From: Usitatibacter rugosus
GTDB lineage: Bacteria; Pseudomonadota; Gammaproteobacteria; Burkholderiales; Usitatibacteraceae
Reading direction: 5' to 3'
DNA length: 64,000 nt
Assembly: GCF_013003965.1 (NCBI RefSeq)
Contig: NZ_CP053069.1
Location: 2,883,419-2,947,418, forward strand
The translations under genes were made by a program, and so were the position numbers. Below are positions 7,677-16,688 of this stretch, one piece after another (positions within the stretch are counted from its first letter, which is position 1; every line of letters begins with the position of its first letter). Under the pieces are notes generated by a model. It was not told where the DNA came from. It was given only the letters and a program-made list of their open reading frames with translations, and made no database searches.

Positions 7677-9350
7677 ATGTACCGCTACGACACCTACGAC
7701 CAGACCATCGTCGCCGACCGCGTCGCGCAGTTCCGCGACCAGACGCGCCGCTTCCTCGCCGGCGAGCTGACCGAAGACGAGTTCCGGCCGCTGCGCCTGC
7801 AGAACGGCCTCTACATCCAGCGCCACGCGCCGATGCTGCGGGTCGCCGTGCCGTACGGCCTGCTCTCCTCCAACCAGCTGCGCATGCTTGCGCACATCGC
7901 GCGCAAGTACGACCGCGGCTACGGCCACTTCACGACGCGCCAGAACATCCAGTACAACTGGCCGAAGCTGGAGGAAGTCCCCGACATCCTCGCCGACCTG
8001 GCCTCGGTCGAGATGCACGCCCACCAGACCTCGGGCAACTGCATCCGCAACATCACCTCCGACCACTTCGCCGGCGTGGCACCCGACGAGCACGTCGATC
8101 CGCGAGCGCTCTCCGAGATCCTGCGCCAGTGGTCCACGTTCCACCCCGAGTTCGCCTACCTGCCGCGCAAGTTCAAGATCGCCGTGAACGGCGCCGACCA
8201 GGACCGCGCCGCCACGCTGCTGCACGACATCGGCCTGCATGCGCAACGCAACGCGAAGGGCGAGCTGGGCCTGCGCGTGATCGTGGGCGGCGGCATGGGC
8301 CGCACGCCGATCGTCGGCCACGTGGTGCGCGAGTTCCTGCCGTGGCAACACATGCTGACTTATTGCGAGGCGATCCTGCGCGTGTACAACCGCCACGGCC
8401 GCCGCGACAACATGTACAAGGCCCGCATCAAGATCCTCGTGAAGGCGCTCGGCGTGGAGGAGTTCACGCGCCAGGTGGAGGCGGAGTGGGCCGAGTTCGC
8501 CGAAGGCTCGCCCGCGATCGTCACCGACGCGGAGTACGCGCGCGTGGCGGCGTTTTTCGGCGCTCCGGCCTACCAGAAGCTCCCGGCCCTCGAGCCGCGC
8601 TACGTCGAAGCCCTTGCCGACAGCCGGGCGTTCACCAAGTGGACCGAGCGCAACGTCCATGCGCACCGCGTCGATGGCTACGCCGCCGTCACGCTCTCGC
8701 TCAAGAAGCCGGGCGTGCCCCCGGGGGATGCGACCGCCGAGCAGATGGAATTCGTGGCCGGCCTCGCCGATCGCTACAGCTTCGGCGAGCTGCGCATCTC
8801 GCACGAGCAGAACCTGATCCTCGCCGACGTGCGGAAGCGCGATCTCTTCGCGCTGTGGCTCGAAGCGAAGTCCCAGGGCCTCGCCACGCCGAACGTGGGC
8901 CTGCTCACCAACATCATCTGCTGCCCGGGCGGCGACTTCTGCTCGCTCGCCAACGCGAAGTCGATCCCGATCGCCGAGGCGATCCAGCGCCGCTTCGATG
9001 ACCTCGATTACCTCCATGACATCGGCGAGCTGGACCTCAACATCTCCGGCTGCATGAACTCCTGCGGCCACCATCACGTAGGCCACATCGGCATCCTCGG
9101 CGTCGACAAGAACGGGGCCGAGTGGTACCAGGTCTCGATCGGCGGCGACCAGGGCGTGGACGCCACGATCGGCCACGTGATCGGCCCGTCGTTCGCGGCC
9201 GCCGAGATGCCCGACGTGATCGACACGCTGATCGACACGTACATCGACACGCGCACCGAGGAAGAACGCTTCATCGACACGGTGAAGCGCCTCGGCATCG
9301 CCCCGTTCAAGGAACGCGTCTACGCCAAGCGCGAGGTCGCCCATGCCTGA
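7677..9350 (+). CDS. cysI: Assimilatory sulfite reductase, siroheme hemoprotein subunit
   Basis: A 557-residue siroheme and 4Fe-4S enzyme that reduces sulfite to sulfide with six electrons. The four cluster and siroheme cysteines are visible as C416-x5-C422 and C459-x3-C463 (in ICCPGGDFC and CMNSCGHHH). The substrate-binding arginine region is in FTTRQNIQYNW (residues ~85-95), and the ferredoxin-like nitrite/sulfite reductase half-domains occur twice. No cysJ flavoprotein follows. Electrons probably come from ferredoxin via the reductase encoded at 17711. It heads the cys operon, and its last 8 bases overlap the DUF934 start. Confidence 0.95.
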   Translation: MYRYDTYDQTIVADRVAQFRDQTRRFLAGELTEDEFRPLRLQNGLYIQRHAPMLRVAVPYGLLSSNQLRMLAHIARKYDRGYGHFTTRQNIQYNWPKLEEVPDILADLASVEMHAHQTSGNCIRNITSDHFAGVAPDEHVDPRALSEILRQWSTFHPEFAYLPRKFKIAVNGADQDRAATLLHDIGLHAQRNAKGELGLRVIVGGGMGRTPIVGHVVREFLPWQHMLTYCEAILRVYNRHGRRDNMYKARIKILVKALGVEEFTRQVEAEWAEFAEGSPAIVTDAEYARVAAFFGAPAYQKLPALEPRYVEALADSRAFTKWTERNVHAHRVDGYAAVTLSLKKPGVPPGDATAEQMEFVAGLADRYSFGELRISHEQNLILADVRKRDLFALWLEAKSQGLATPNVGLLTNIICCPGGDFCSLANAKSIPIAEAIQRRFDDLDYLHDIGELDLNISGCMNSCGHHHVGHIGILGVDKNGAEWYQVSIGGDQGVDATIGHVIGPSFAAAEMPDVIDTLIDTYIDTRTEEERFIDTVKRLGIAPFKERVYAKREVAHA

Positions 9351-9861
9351 AGTCATCCGCCACGGCAGCATCGAATCCGATCCCTGGACGTTCGTGGGCC
9401 TCGAGGAAGGCCACGACCCGGCCTCCGCGCTCCCGGAAGGCCCGATCGTGGTTCCCCTGGCCACGTGGACCGCGCGCCGCGACGAGCTGCTCCACCGCCG
9501 CACGCCGCTGGGTGTCTGGCTGGCGCCGGTCGACGAGCCCGACGCGATCCGCGATTCGCTCGACGTCCTCTCGCTGGTGGCGGTCCGATTCCCGAAGTTC
9601 ACCGATGGCCGTGGCTATTCCACAGCCGTGTTGCTGCGCCGCGCCGGTTACCGCGGCGAGCTGCGTGCGTTCGGTGACCTGGGCCGCGACCAGCTTTTCT
9701 ACCTCGCCCGCGTCGGCTTCGACGCCTTTGCGCTGCGCGAGCGCGAGGGCCTCACTTCGGCCGTGCAGTCGCTGAAGGATTTCCGCGAGGTCTACCAGGG
9801 CTCCGTCAACCAGCCCGCGCCGCTCTTCCGCCGCCGCGAAACCGCAGGGACCGTCCGATGA
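9343..9861 (+). CDS. DUF934 protein linked to sulfite reductase
   Basis: A 172-residue cytoplasmic protein of the DUF934 family. It is recognised from GVWLAPVDEPDAI, VRFPKFTDGRGYSTAVLLRR and GELRAFGDLGRDQLFYLARVGFDAF (read in parts). DUF934 genes in proteobacteria nearly always follow cysI, as here with an 8 nt overlap, and are thought to assist or partner sulfite reductase. No catalytic motif or metal-binding cysteine set is visible. The ATG at 9343 keeps translational coupling with cysI, and the end overlaps cysH. Confidence 0.85.
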   Translation: MPEVIRHGSIESDPWTFVGLEEGHDPASALPEGPIVVPLATWTARRDELLHRRTPLGVWLAPVDEPDAIRDSLDVLSLVAVRFPKFTDGRGYSTAVLLRRAGYRGELRAFGDLGRDQLFYLARVGFDAFALREREGLTSAVQSLKDFREVYQGSVNQPAPLFRRRETAGTVR

Positions 9862-10619
9862 GCCTTCCCGACCGCATCGAGCGCGCGAAGAAGCTCCTCG
9901 CCGGCATCGAGAAAAACTACTCCGCCGCCACGCTCTCCTGCTCGTTCGGCGCCGAGGACATGGTCCTGCTGGACCTCATCGCCCGCGACGGGCTCGCGAT
10001 CGAGGTCTTCACGCTCGACACCGGACGTCTCCCACGCGAGACACACGCGCTGATGGACAAGGTGCGCCACGACTACGCGCTGCCGATCGAGGTGTACTCG
10101 CCCTGGCCCGACAGCGTTGAAGCCTATGTGGCCGAGCACGGCATCGACGGCTTCTACGACGGCGTCGAGCAGCGCAAGGCCTGCTGCAACGTCCGCAAGG
10201 TGGAGCCGCTTCGCCGGGCGCTGGCCGGCAAGCGCGGCTGGGTCACGGGCCTGCGCCGCGAGCAGGCCGAGTCGCGCGCCACCGTCGTCGAGTCCGCGCT
10301 CGACGCCACCTTCGACCTCTGGAAGTTCAACCCGCTCGCCGACTGGAGCGAGTCCGAGGTGTGGGTCTACCTGCGCGACAACCGCGTTCCGTACAACAAG
10401 CTGCACGACAAGGGCTATCCGTCGATCGGCTGCGAGCCGTGCACGCGGGCCATCCGCAAGGGCGAGCATCCGCGCGCCGGGCGCTGGTGGTGGGAGCAGG
10501 AAGACGCGAAGAAGGAATGCGGGCTGCACGTCATCCCCATCACTGCCGTGAACGTATTCAAGGGGTCAGACCCCAATTTCCAGAAATTGGGGTCTGACCC
10601 CGTCTCGAGCTCCCCATGA
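9858..10619 (+). CDS. cysH: APS/PAPS reductase with 4Fe-4S cysteines and repeat-encoded tail
   Basis: A 253-residue sulfonucleotide reductase giving sulfite from adenylyl sulfate. It has the paired cluster cysteines C109-C110 and C192-x2-C195, which mark the iron-sulfur type that uses APS directly. That fits the absence of an APS kinase (cysC) in the window. The catalytic motif is ECGLH at 220-224. The ATP-loop-like SFGAEDMVLLDL is near residue 29. Residues ~235-248 are encoded by a perfect inverted repeat (10562-10601), so the tail after the catalytic motif appears to be an insertion. The gene overlaps DUF934 and cysD by 4 bases each. Confidence 0.93.
   Translation: MSLPDRIERAKKLLAGIEKNYSAATLSCSFGAEDMVLLDLIARDGLAIEVFTLDTGRLPRETHALMDKVRHDYALPIEVYSPWPDSVEAYVAEHGIDGFYDGVEQRKACCNVRKVEPLRRALAGKRGWVTGLRREQAESRATVVESALDATFDLWKFNPLADWSESEVWVYLRDNRVPYNKLHDKGYPSIGCEPCTRAIRKGEHPRAGRWWWEQEDAKKECGLHVIPITAVNVFKGSDPNFQKLGSDPVSSSP
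10562..10601. repeat. Perfect palindrome with 19 bp arms inside the cysH 3' end
   Basis: Left arm GGGGTCAGACCCCAATTTC (10562-10580) and right arm GAAATTGGGGTCTGACCCC (10583-10601) are exact reverse complements around a 2-base loop. Each arm also contains a nested GGGGTC-N-GACCCC palindrome. It is read in frame as the C-terminal tail of CysH, 15 bp before the cysD ATG. The sequence style resembles dispersed REP/RAYT-type palindromes, but no transposase is in the window. Confidence 0.85.
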
Positions 10620-11515
10620 GCGTTCTCTCTCACCTCGACGCGCTCGAGTCCGAGTCCATCCACATCCTGCGCGAGGTGGTGGCCGAGGCGCGCAATCCGG
10701 CCCTGCTCTTCTCGGGCGGCAAGGATTCCATCGTCATGCTGCGGCTGGCCGAGAAGGCCTTCCGCCCCGACCGCTTCCCGTTCCCGTTGCTGCACATCGA
10801 CACCGAGCACAACTTCGACGAAGTGATCGCGTTCCGCGACAAGCGCGCGGCCGAGCTCGACGAGAAGCTCGTGGTGCGCTCCGTGGCGGACTCCATCCGC
10901 ACCGGCCGCGTGGTGCTGCGCCGCCCCGACGAGAGCCGTAACGTCCACCAGTCGGTGACGCTGCTCGACGCGATCCAGGAATTCCAGTTCGACGCCCTCT
11001 TCGGCGGCGCCCGGCGCGACGAGGAGAAGGCCCGCGCGAAGGAGCGCGTGATCTCCCACCGGAACGAATTCGGACAGTGGGATCCGCGCAACCAGCGCCC
11101 CGAGCTCTGGAACCTCTACAACGCTCGCGTGGCGAGTGGCGAGCACCTGCGCGTCTTCCCGATCTCCAACTGGACCGAGCTCGACGTGTGGCAGTACATC
11201 CGCCGCGAGAACCTCGCCGTCCCGTCGATCTATTTCGCGCACGAGCGCCTCGTGGTCGAGAGGAACGGCCTGCTGGCCCCGGTGACGGCGCTGACACCAC
11301 CGCGCGCGGGCGAGCTCGCCGTGCAGCGCAGCGTCCGCTTCCGCACCGTGGGCGACATCACCTGCACCTGCCCCGTGCTCTCGGACGCGGCGAACGTCGA
11401 CGCGATCATCGCCGAGACGGCCGTCACGACCGTCACGGAGCGCGGCGCCACACGCATGGACGACCAGACCTCGGAAGCGTCCATGGAGCTGCGCAAGAAG
11501 GAAGGCTACTTCTGA
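10616..11515 (+). CDS. cysD: Sulfate adenylyltransferase small subunit
   Basis: A 299-residue ATP-pyrophosphatase-fold subunit that makes APS from ATP and sulfate together with CysN. The nucleotide loop SGGKDSIVMLRLAEKAF is at residues ~38-54. Other family blocks are FPLLHIDTEHNF, FGGARRDEEKARAKER, the NWTELDVWQYI box and the C-terminal RKKEGYF ending. Length matches the family. ATG 10616 overlaps the cysH stop, and its own stop shares one base with the cysN ATG. The adjacent palindrome may affect cysH-cysD coupling, because no clear ribosome binding site precedes the ATG. Confidence 0.95.
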   Translation: MSVLSHLDALESESIHILREVVAEARNPALLFSGGKDSIVMLRLAEKAFRPDRFPFPLLHIDTEHNFDEVIAFRDKRAAELDEKLVVRSVADSIRTGRVVLRRPDESRNVHQSVTLLDAIQEFQFDALFGGARRDEEKARAKERVISHRNEFGQWDPRNQRPELWNLYNARVASGEHLRVFPISNWTELDVWQYIRRENLAVPSIYFAHERLVVERNGLLAPVTALTPPRAGELAVQRSVRFRTVGDITCTCPVLSDAANVDAIIAETAVTTVTERGATRMDDQTSEASMELRKKEGYF

Positions 11516-12798
11516 TGACCGCGACCCTCACGCGCCTGCCGGCCGCCGACACGCTGCGCGTCGCGACCTCGGGCTCGGTCGACGACGGCAAGAGCACGCT
11601 GATCGGCCGCCTGCTGTACGACACGAAGGCGATCCTGGCCGACCAGCTCGCCGCCGTCGCGCGCGACACGTCGCGCCGCGGGGGTGAAGGCCTGGATCTC
11701 GCACTGCTCACCGACGGCCTTACCGCCGAGCGCGAGCAGGGCATCACGATCGACGTCGCCTACCGCTATTTCGCCACGCCGCGCCGGCGCTTCATCCTCG
11801 CCGACACGCCGGGCCACGAGCAGTACACGCGCAACATGGTGACCGGCGCCAGCCAGGCCGACCTCGCCATCCTGCTGGTCGATGCGCGCCACGGCGTCGT
11901 CGCCCAGACGCGCCGCCATGCCGCGCTCGTGAGCCTGCTGCGCATTCCGCACGTGACGCTCGCCGTGAACAAGATGGATCTCGTCGGATTCGACCGCGCC
12001 GTCTTCGAGCGCGTGCGAGACGAGTTCGCCGCGCTCACCCACAGCCTCGGCTTCGAGGGCGTGACCACCATCCCGGTCTCGGCGCTCGAAGGCGACATGG
12101 TCGTGGACCGCGGAACGCGCATGGGCTGGTATACGGGCCCGACGCTCCTCGAGCTGCTCGAGACCGCCAGCACCGCTCGCGCCGCGCTGGGTCCTTTCCG
12201 CTACCCGGTGCAGCTCGTGTCGCGCTCGCGCTACGGCGAGCGTGCCGACAGCCGCGGCTACTTCGGCCGTGTCGAGAACGGGGCCGTCGCCGTGGGCGAC
12301 CGCGTGTGCGTATGGCCCTCCGGCGTCACCGCACAGGTCGCGCAGATCGTGACGCTCGACGGCACGCTCGAAACCGCCGGCGCCGGCCGCTCGATCTCGC
12401 TCATCCTCGACCGGCAACTGGATGTCGCGCGCGGCGACCTCATCACGCACGCGGGCGATGCCCCTTATGTCACCGACGCGTTCGGAGCCCGCCTGGCCTG
12501 GCTCTCGGCCACGCCGCTCGATCCGCGCCGGACCTACCTCGTGAAGCACGGCACGGCCGTCACGAAGGCGCGCATCGCCGCCATCGAGGATCGCCTCGAC
12601 ATCCACACGCTGCATCCGGTCCCGGGTGAAACGCCGCTCGCCGCCAACGACATCGGCCGCGTGCGCATCAAGGCAGCCCGTGCGCTGCCGCTCGACCGCT
12701 ACGCCGACGTGCGCGCCACGGGAAGCTTCCTGCTGATCGACGAGGCGACGCTCGCTACCGTGGCGGCCGGCCTCATCGAGGACTTGCCGCGTGGGTAA
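11515..12798 (+). CDS. cysN: Sulfate adenylyltransferase large (GTPase) subunit
   Basis: A 427-residue elongation-factor-like GTPase that drives APS formation by CysD. The P-loop GSVDDGKST spans residues 20-28. G3 is DTPGHEQY, G4 is NKMD, and the switch region contains EREQGITIDVAYRYF. EF-Tu-like beta-barrel domains 2 and 3 follow. There is no C-terminal APS kinase fusion, consistent with an APS-reducing pathway. The start shares one base with the cysD stop, and the end overlaps the GTG of cobA by 8 bases. Confidence 0.95.
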   Translation: MTATLTRLPAADTLRVATSGSVDDGKSTLIGRLLYDTKAILADQLAAVARDTSRRGGEGLDLALLTDGLTAEREQGITIDVAYRYFATPRRRFILADTPGHEQYTRNMVTGASQADLAILLVDARHGVVAQTRRHAALVSLLRIPHVTLAVNKMDLVGFDRAVFERVRDEFAALTHSLGFEGVTTIPVSALEGDMVVDRGTRMGWYTGPTLLELLETASTARAALGPFRYPVQLVSRSRYGERADSRGYFGRVENGAVAVGDRVCVWPSGVTAQVAQIVTLDGTLETAGAGRSISLILDRQLDVARGDLITHAGDAPYVTDAFGARLAWLSATPLDPRRTYLVKHGTAVTKARIAAIEDRLDIHTLHPVPGETPLAANDIGRVRIKAARALPLDRYADVRATGSFLLIDEATLATVAAGLIEDLPRG

Positions 12799-13570
12799 GG
12801 TCTACCTCGTCGGCGCCGGCCCGGGCGCGCCCGATCTCCTCACGCTGCGCGCCGCGCGGCTGCTGGGCGAGGCCGACATCGTCTTCTACGACGCGCTGGT
12901 CCATCCGGACACGCTGAAGCTCGCCACGAAGGCGCGGCTCGTGGACGTGGGCAAGCGCAATGGCAAGGCCTCCACCGAGCAGCGCTTCACCAACCGCGCG
13001 CTGGTCGAGGCCGCGAAGTCGCATGCCGTCGTCGTTCGCCTGAAGGGCGGCGACCCGATGATCTTCGGGCGCGCGCAGGAAGAGCTGGATGCCCTCGCGG
13101 CCGCTGGGATCGAATGCGACGTCGTTCCGGGCATCACCGCCGCGCATGCCGCCAGCGCCTCGCTCGGCGTCTCGCTCACGCGCCGCGGCCTGTCGCGCAA
13201 CGTTGCGTTCGTGACGCCCCGTGCCGGCGAAGGCCAATCGCCCGTCGAATGGCTCGCGGTCGCTTCCGCCGCCGACACGATCGCGCTGTACATGGCCTCC
13301 ACGCAGGCCCATGCGGTCGCCACCGACCTCATCGCCGCGGGCCGCACGCCGGATACCCCCGCCGTCTTCATCGAAAACGCGTCGCTCCCGAGCGAGCGCC
13401 GCGTCGTCACCACGCTTCAAGCTTTGCGCAGCGGCCCCACGCCTTCCTTCGAAGGGCCCGCGATCCTGCTCGTTGGAGAAGTCTTCCGGGAACTGTCGCT
13501 CAGCGTCATGGAGCACGAAGCGGAACTCCGCCTCGCCGTGACCGAGCGATGTCAGGCGAAGTCCGCCTGA
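12791..13570 (+). CDS. cobA: Uroporphyrinogen-III C-methyltransferase
   Basis: A 259-residue SAM-dependent methyltransferase that makes precorrin-2, the precursor of the siroheme used by CysI. Family signatures are [15 protein letters not shown] (residues ~6-20), the DALVHPD segment, [12 protein letters not shown] (~79-90) and [15 protein letters not shown] at 12791 is used, because it gives the canonical [12 protein letters not shown] start and overlaps the cysN end. It is a stand-alone SUMT domain without the CysG dehydrogenase/ferrochelatase half, so those steps must be encoded elsewhere. Placement in the cys operon matches cofactor supply to demand. Confidence 0.93.
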   Translation: MGKVYLVGAGPGAPDLLTLRAARLLGEADIVFYDALVHPDTLKLATKARLVDVGKRNGKASTEQRFTNRALVEAAKSHAVVVRLKGGDPMIFGRAQEELDALAAAGIECDVVPGITAAHAASASLGVSLTRRGLSRNVAFVTPRAGEGQSPVEWLAVASAADTIALYMASTQAHAVATDLIAAGRTPDTPAVFIENASLPSERRVVTTLQALRSGPTPSFEGPAILLVGEVFRELSLSVMEHEAELRLAVTERCQAKSA

Positions 13571-13622
13571 TTCCCGCGCCGCTCGCACCGGCGCCCTTTT
13601 CGACTTCCCAAACGGAGCTTCC

Positions 13623-14624
13623 ATGATCCGCAAGACCGCATTTGCCGCCGTTGCACTCCTCGCATCCACGTTGGCACTCGCCGACACGACGTTGCTCAAC
13701 GTCTCGTACGACCCGACCCGCGAGCTCTACGCCGACTTCAACAAGGCCTTCGCCGCGCAGTACGAGGCGAAGAACAAGGAGAAGGTCACCGTGAAGCAGT
13801 CGCACGGCGGCTCGGGCAAGCAGGCCCGCTCCGTGATCGACGGCCTCGAGGCCGACGTCGTGACGCTCGCCCTCGCCTACGACATCGACGCGATCTCGGA
13901 GAAAGCGAAGCTGCTGCCCGCCGACTGGCAGAAACGCCTGCCGCAAAACAGCACGCCGTACACCTCGACCATCGTGTTCCTCGTGCGCAAGGGCAACCCC
14001 AAGGGCATCAAGGACTGGGATGACCTGGTGAAGCCGGGTGTGGCCGTCATCACGCCGAACCCGAAGACCTCGGGTGGCGCGCAGTGGAACTACCTCGCCG
14101 CGTGGGAATTCGCGAAGCGCAAGAACAATGGCGACGAGGCCAAAGCGAAGGAATTCGTCACGGCGCTCTACAAGAACGTGCCCGTCCTGGATTCCGGCGC
14201 GCGCGGCTCCACGGTGACCTTCGTCGAGCGCGGCATCGGCGACGTCTTCATCTCCTGGGAGAACGAGGCGTTCCTGTCGATCAAGGAGCTGGGGCCGGAC
14301 AAGTTCCAGATCGTCGTCCCGCCGCTGTCGATCCTCGCCGAGCCGCCGGTGGCCGTGGTGGACAAGGTGGTCGACAAGCGCGGCACGCGGAAAGTCGCCG
14401 AGGCCTACCTGCAGTACCTCTACACCGAGGAAGGCCAGGAGATCGCCGCGAAGCACTACTACCGCCCGACCAACGCCAAGGTCGCCGCGAAGTATGCGAA
14501 GGACTTCCCGAAGGTGACGCTCTTCACCATCGACCAGGCGTTCGGCGGCTGGCAGAAGGCCTCGAAGGCGCACTTCCAGGATGGCGGCACGTTCGACCAG
14601 ATCTACCAGCCGGGGAAGAAATAG
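13623..14624 (+). CDS. sbp: Periplasmic sulfate-binding protein of the CysTWA transporter
   Basis: A 333-residue binding protein with a cleavable signal (residues 1-20, ending in ALA-D). Family blocks are [13 protein letters not shown] (mature N-terminus), [17 protein letters not shown] near residues 59-75, [17 protein letters not shown], and [12 protein letters not shown]. It would deliver sulfate, or thiosulfate if it acts as CysP, to CysTW. A CGGAG ribosome binding site lies 6 nt before the ATG. It follows cobA after 52 bp and precedes cysT by one base, so it probably belongs to the same cys transcription unit. Confidence 0.93.
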   Translation: MIRKTAFAAVALLASTLALADTTLLNVSYDPTRELYADFNKAFAAQYEAKNKEKVTVKQSHGGSGKQARSVIDGLEADVVTLALAYDIDAISEKAKLLPADWQKRLPQNSTPYTSTIVFLVRKGNPKGIKDWDDLVKPGVAVITPNPKTSGGAQWNYLAAWEFAKRKNNGDEAKAKEFVTALYKNVPVLDSGARGSTVTFVERGIGDVFISWENEAFLSIKELGPDKFQIVVPPLSILAEPPVAVVDKVVDKRGTRKVAEAYLQYLYTEEGQEIAAKHYYRPTNAKVAAKYAKDFPKVTLFTIDQAFGGWQKASKAHFQDGGTFDQIYQPGKK

Positions 14625-14625
14625 C

Positions 14626-15468
14626 GTGAACGTCCTGCAGCGCCGCCACAGCGTGCTCCCGGGGTTCAATCTCGCCCTGGGGTTCACGCTGTTGTACCTG
14701 AGCCTGATCGTGCTGATCCCGCTCTCGGCGGCGTTCGTGAAGACGTTCACGCTCACGTGGGACCAGTTCGTCACGCACGTGACGAACCCCCGCGTGCTGG
14801 CATCGCTGCGCCTGTCGTTCGGCACCTCGTTCCTCGCGGCCGCGCTCAACGCGGTGTTCGGCCTGCTGGTCGCGTGGGTGCTCGTGCGCTACAAGTTTCC
14901 CGGGCGCCGGTTCATCGACGCGTTGGTGGACCTGCCCTTCGCGCTGCCCACTGCCGTGGCAGGTATCGCCCTCACGACGATCTACGCGCCCAACGGCTGG
15001 CTGGGCAAGCCGCTGATGGATCTGTTTGGCATCAAGGTGGCGTTCACGCCGCTGGGCGTGCTGGTGGCGCTCACGTTCATCGGCCTGCCGTTCGTGGTTC
15101 GCACCGTACAGCCCGTGCTGGAAGACCTGGAGCGCGAGCTCGAGGAGGCCGCGCAGTCCCTCGGGGCCAGCAAGCTGCAGACCTTCCTCCGCGTGGTGCT
15201 GCCCACGGTGCTGCCGGCACTGCTCACCGGCTTCGCGCTCGCGTTCGCACGAGCCGTCGGCGAGTACGGCTCGGTGATCTTCATCGCCGGCAACATGCCG
15301 ATGGTCTCCGAGATCGCGCCGCTCATGATCATCACCAAGCTCGAGCAGTACGACTATGCGGGCGCCACGGCGATCGCGGTCGTGATGCTCGTCGCCTCCT
15401 TCATCCTGCTGCTCGCCATCAACGGGCTGCAGTGGTGGTCGCGCCGGCACGCGGAGCGGAAGGGCTGA
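14626..15468 (+). CDS. cysT: Sulfate ABC transporter permease CysT
   Basis: A 280-residue inner-membrane permease with about six helices. The EAA loop that contacts the CysA ATPase is in [20 protein letters not shown] followed by LPTVLPAL. The motif [20 protein letters not shown] is typical of CysT/CysU. GTG 14626 is preferred because it starts one base after the sbp stop and gives a standard N-terminus; an upstream in-frame ATG at 14581 would lie inside sbp. It works as a heterodimer with CysW. Confidence 0.93.
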   Translation: MNVLQRRHSVLPGFNLALGFTLLYLSLIVLIPLSAAFVKTFTLTWDQFVTHVTNPRVLASLRLSFGTSFLAAALNAVFGLLVAWVLVRYKFPGRRFIDALVDLPFALPTAVAGIALTTIYAPNGWLGKPLMDLFGIKVAFTPLGVLVALTFIGLPFVVRTVQPVLEDLERELEEAAQSLGASKLQTFLRVVLPTVLPALLTGFALAFARAVGEYGSVIFIAGNMPMVSEIAPLMIITKLEQYDYAGATAIAVVMLVASFILLLAINGLQWWSRRHAERKG

Positions 15469-15469
15469 C

Positions 15470-16321
15470 ATGGCCGCCGTCCTCTCTTCCCCGGTTCCGG
15501 CCGCGCGCACGCGCCGCGCGCGACCCATCGCCTGGGTGCCTGTCGTACTGGTGGGCGTGGCGCTGCTCTACCTCACATTGTTCCTGTTCATCCCCCTCTT
15601 CGCCGTCTTCTTCGAGGCGCTGAAGAAAGGCTGGGGCGTCTACCTCGCGGCCATCAGCGAGCCCGACGCCTGGGCCGCGATCCGCCTCACGTTCATCGCG
15701 GCGGCCATCGCCGTGCCGCTGAACCTGGTCTTCGGCATCGCCGCCGCTTGGGCGATCGCGAAGTTCGACTTCCGCGGCAAGAGTGCGCTCATCACGCTGA
15801 TCGACCTGCCCTTCTCGGTCTCGCCGGTGGTCTCGGGCCTGATCTACGTGCTGATCTTCGGCCTGCAGGGCTGGCTGGGCCCGTGGCTGCAAGGCCACGA
15901 CGTGAAGATCATCTTCGCGGTGCCCGGCATCGTGCTCGCGACGGTGTTCGTCACGTTCCCGTTCGTCGCGCGCGAGCTGATTCCCCTCATGCAGGCCCAG
16001 GGTCGCGAGGAAGAGGAAGCCGCCGTGCTGCTGGGTGCCAACGGTTGGCAATTGCTGTGGCGGGTCACGCTGCCCAACGTGAAATGGGGTCTGCTCTACG
16101 GCGTGATCCTCTGCAACGCGCGTGCGATGGGCGAGTTCGGGGCCGTGTCGGTCGTCTCGGGCCACATCCGCGGGAGCACCAACACGCTGCCGCTGCACGT
16201 GGAGATTCTCTACAACGAGTATCAGTTCGCGGCGGCGTTCGCCTGCGCTTCGCTACTTGCCTTGCTCGCGCTGGTTACGCTGGCGCTGAAGAGCTGGGTC
16301 GAGATCAAGGCAAGGGCGTGA
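15470..16321 (+). CDS. cysW: Sulfate ABC transporter permease CysW
   Basis: A 283-residue inner-membrane permease, the partner of CysT. It has about six hydrophobic segments, the EAA-type loop [20 protein letters not shown] (residues ~181-200), and the CysW-like stretches [13 protein letters not shown] and [16 protein letters not shown]. It begins 1 base after the cysT stop. Unusually, the next transporter gene, cysA, does not follow directly. A 367 bp non-coding interval containing a large palindromic element separates them. Confidence 0.93.
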   Translation: MAAVLSSPVPAARTRRARPIAWVPVVLVGVALLYLTLFLFIPLFAVFFEALKKGWGVYLAAISEPDAWAAIRLTFIAAAIAVPLNLVFGIAAAWAIAKFDFRGKSALITLIDLPFSVSPVVSGLIYVLIFGLQGWLGPWLQGHDVKIIFAVPGIVLATVFVTFPFVARELIPLMQAQGREEEEAAVLLGANGWQLLWRVTLPNVKWGLLYGVILCNARAMGEFGAVSVVSGHIRGSTNTLPLHVEILYNEYQFAAAFACASLLALLALVTLALKSWVEIKARA

Positions 16322-16336
16322 TGGAGTGAAGGGGGT

Positions 16337-16646
16337 TTTAGAGCACAGAGGACACAGAGGATTCACAGAGGACACAGAGGAAAGCGGATTGAAGGGTAGA
16401 ACGCCTCAGGGGAAACGCTGGATGGAAAGGGAAGGAGGGGAAGGAAAAACGAAGGAAGGGAAGGAAGGCCCTGAAAGTGAAATGGATGCGTCGCGCGGGT
16501 TCGAGACGACGGCATTTCAATCTCATTCAACGATTTCCTTCCCTCCCTTCGCTTTTCCTTCCCTTCCTTCCCCCTAAAAATCGGCATGCAAAGTTTCGCT
16601 TTCCCCTGTGTCCTCTGTGAAGCCTCTGTGTCCTCTGTGTTGAAAA
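16337..16646. repeat. Composite palindromic element, copy A (cysW-cysA gap)
   Basis: This fills the 16322-16688 gap between cysW and cysA. Outer arms (16337-16387 and ~16597-16646) are inverted repeats built of tandem CACAGAGGA-like 9-mers. Inner purine-rich arms (16424-16466 and 16535-16574, of the GGGAAGGAGGGG type) are imperfect inverted repeats around a ~68 bp core (16467-16535). A second copy lies at 50092-50376 with the flanks in the same orientation but the core reversed. I see no coding signal, ribosome binding site or transposase. Short open frames here are low-complexity translations of the repeat. Confidence 0.85.
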
Positions 16647-16688
16647 CCGGCGTTTGAAATCTCGCCGCACCGTAACGAGGAAGAAACC

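Noticed and set aside
16340-16380. Tandem CACAGAGGA units considered as a CRISPR array
   Set aside because: Units are 9 bp and adjacent, with no unique spacers of 30-40 bp and no cas genes.
16326-16577. Short open frames within repeat copy A (and 50157-50552 in copy B)
   Set aside because: They translate purine-rich repeat sequence into Lys/Glu/Gly or Pro/Ser/Phe runs, with no ribosome binding site and no conserved domain.
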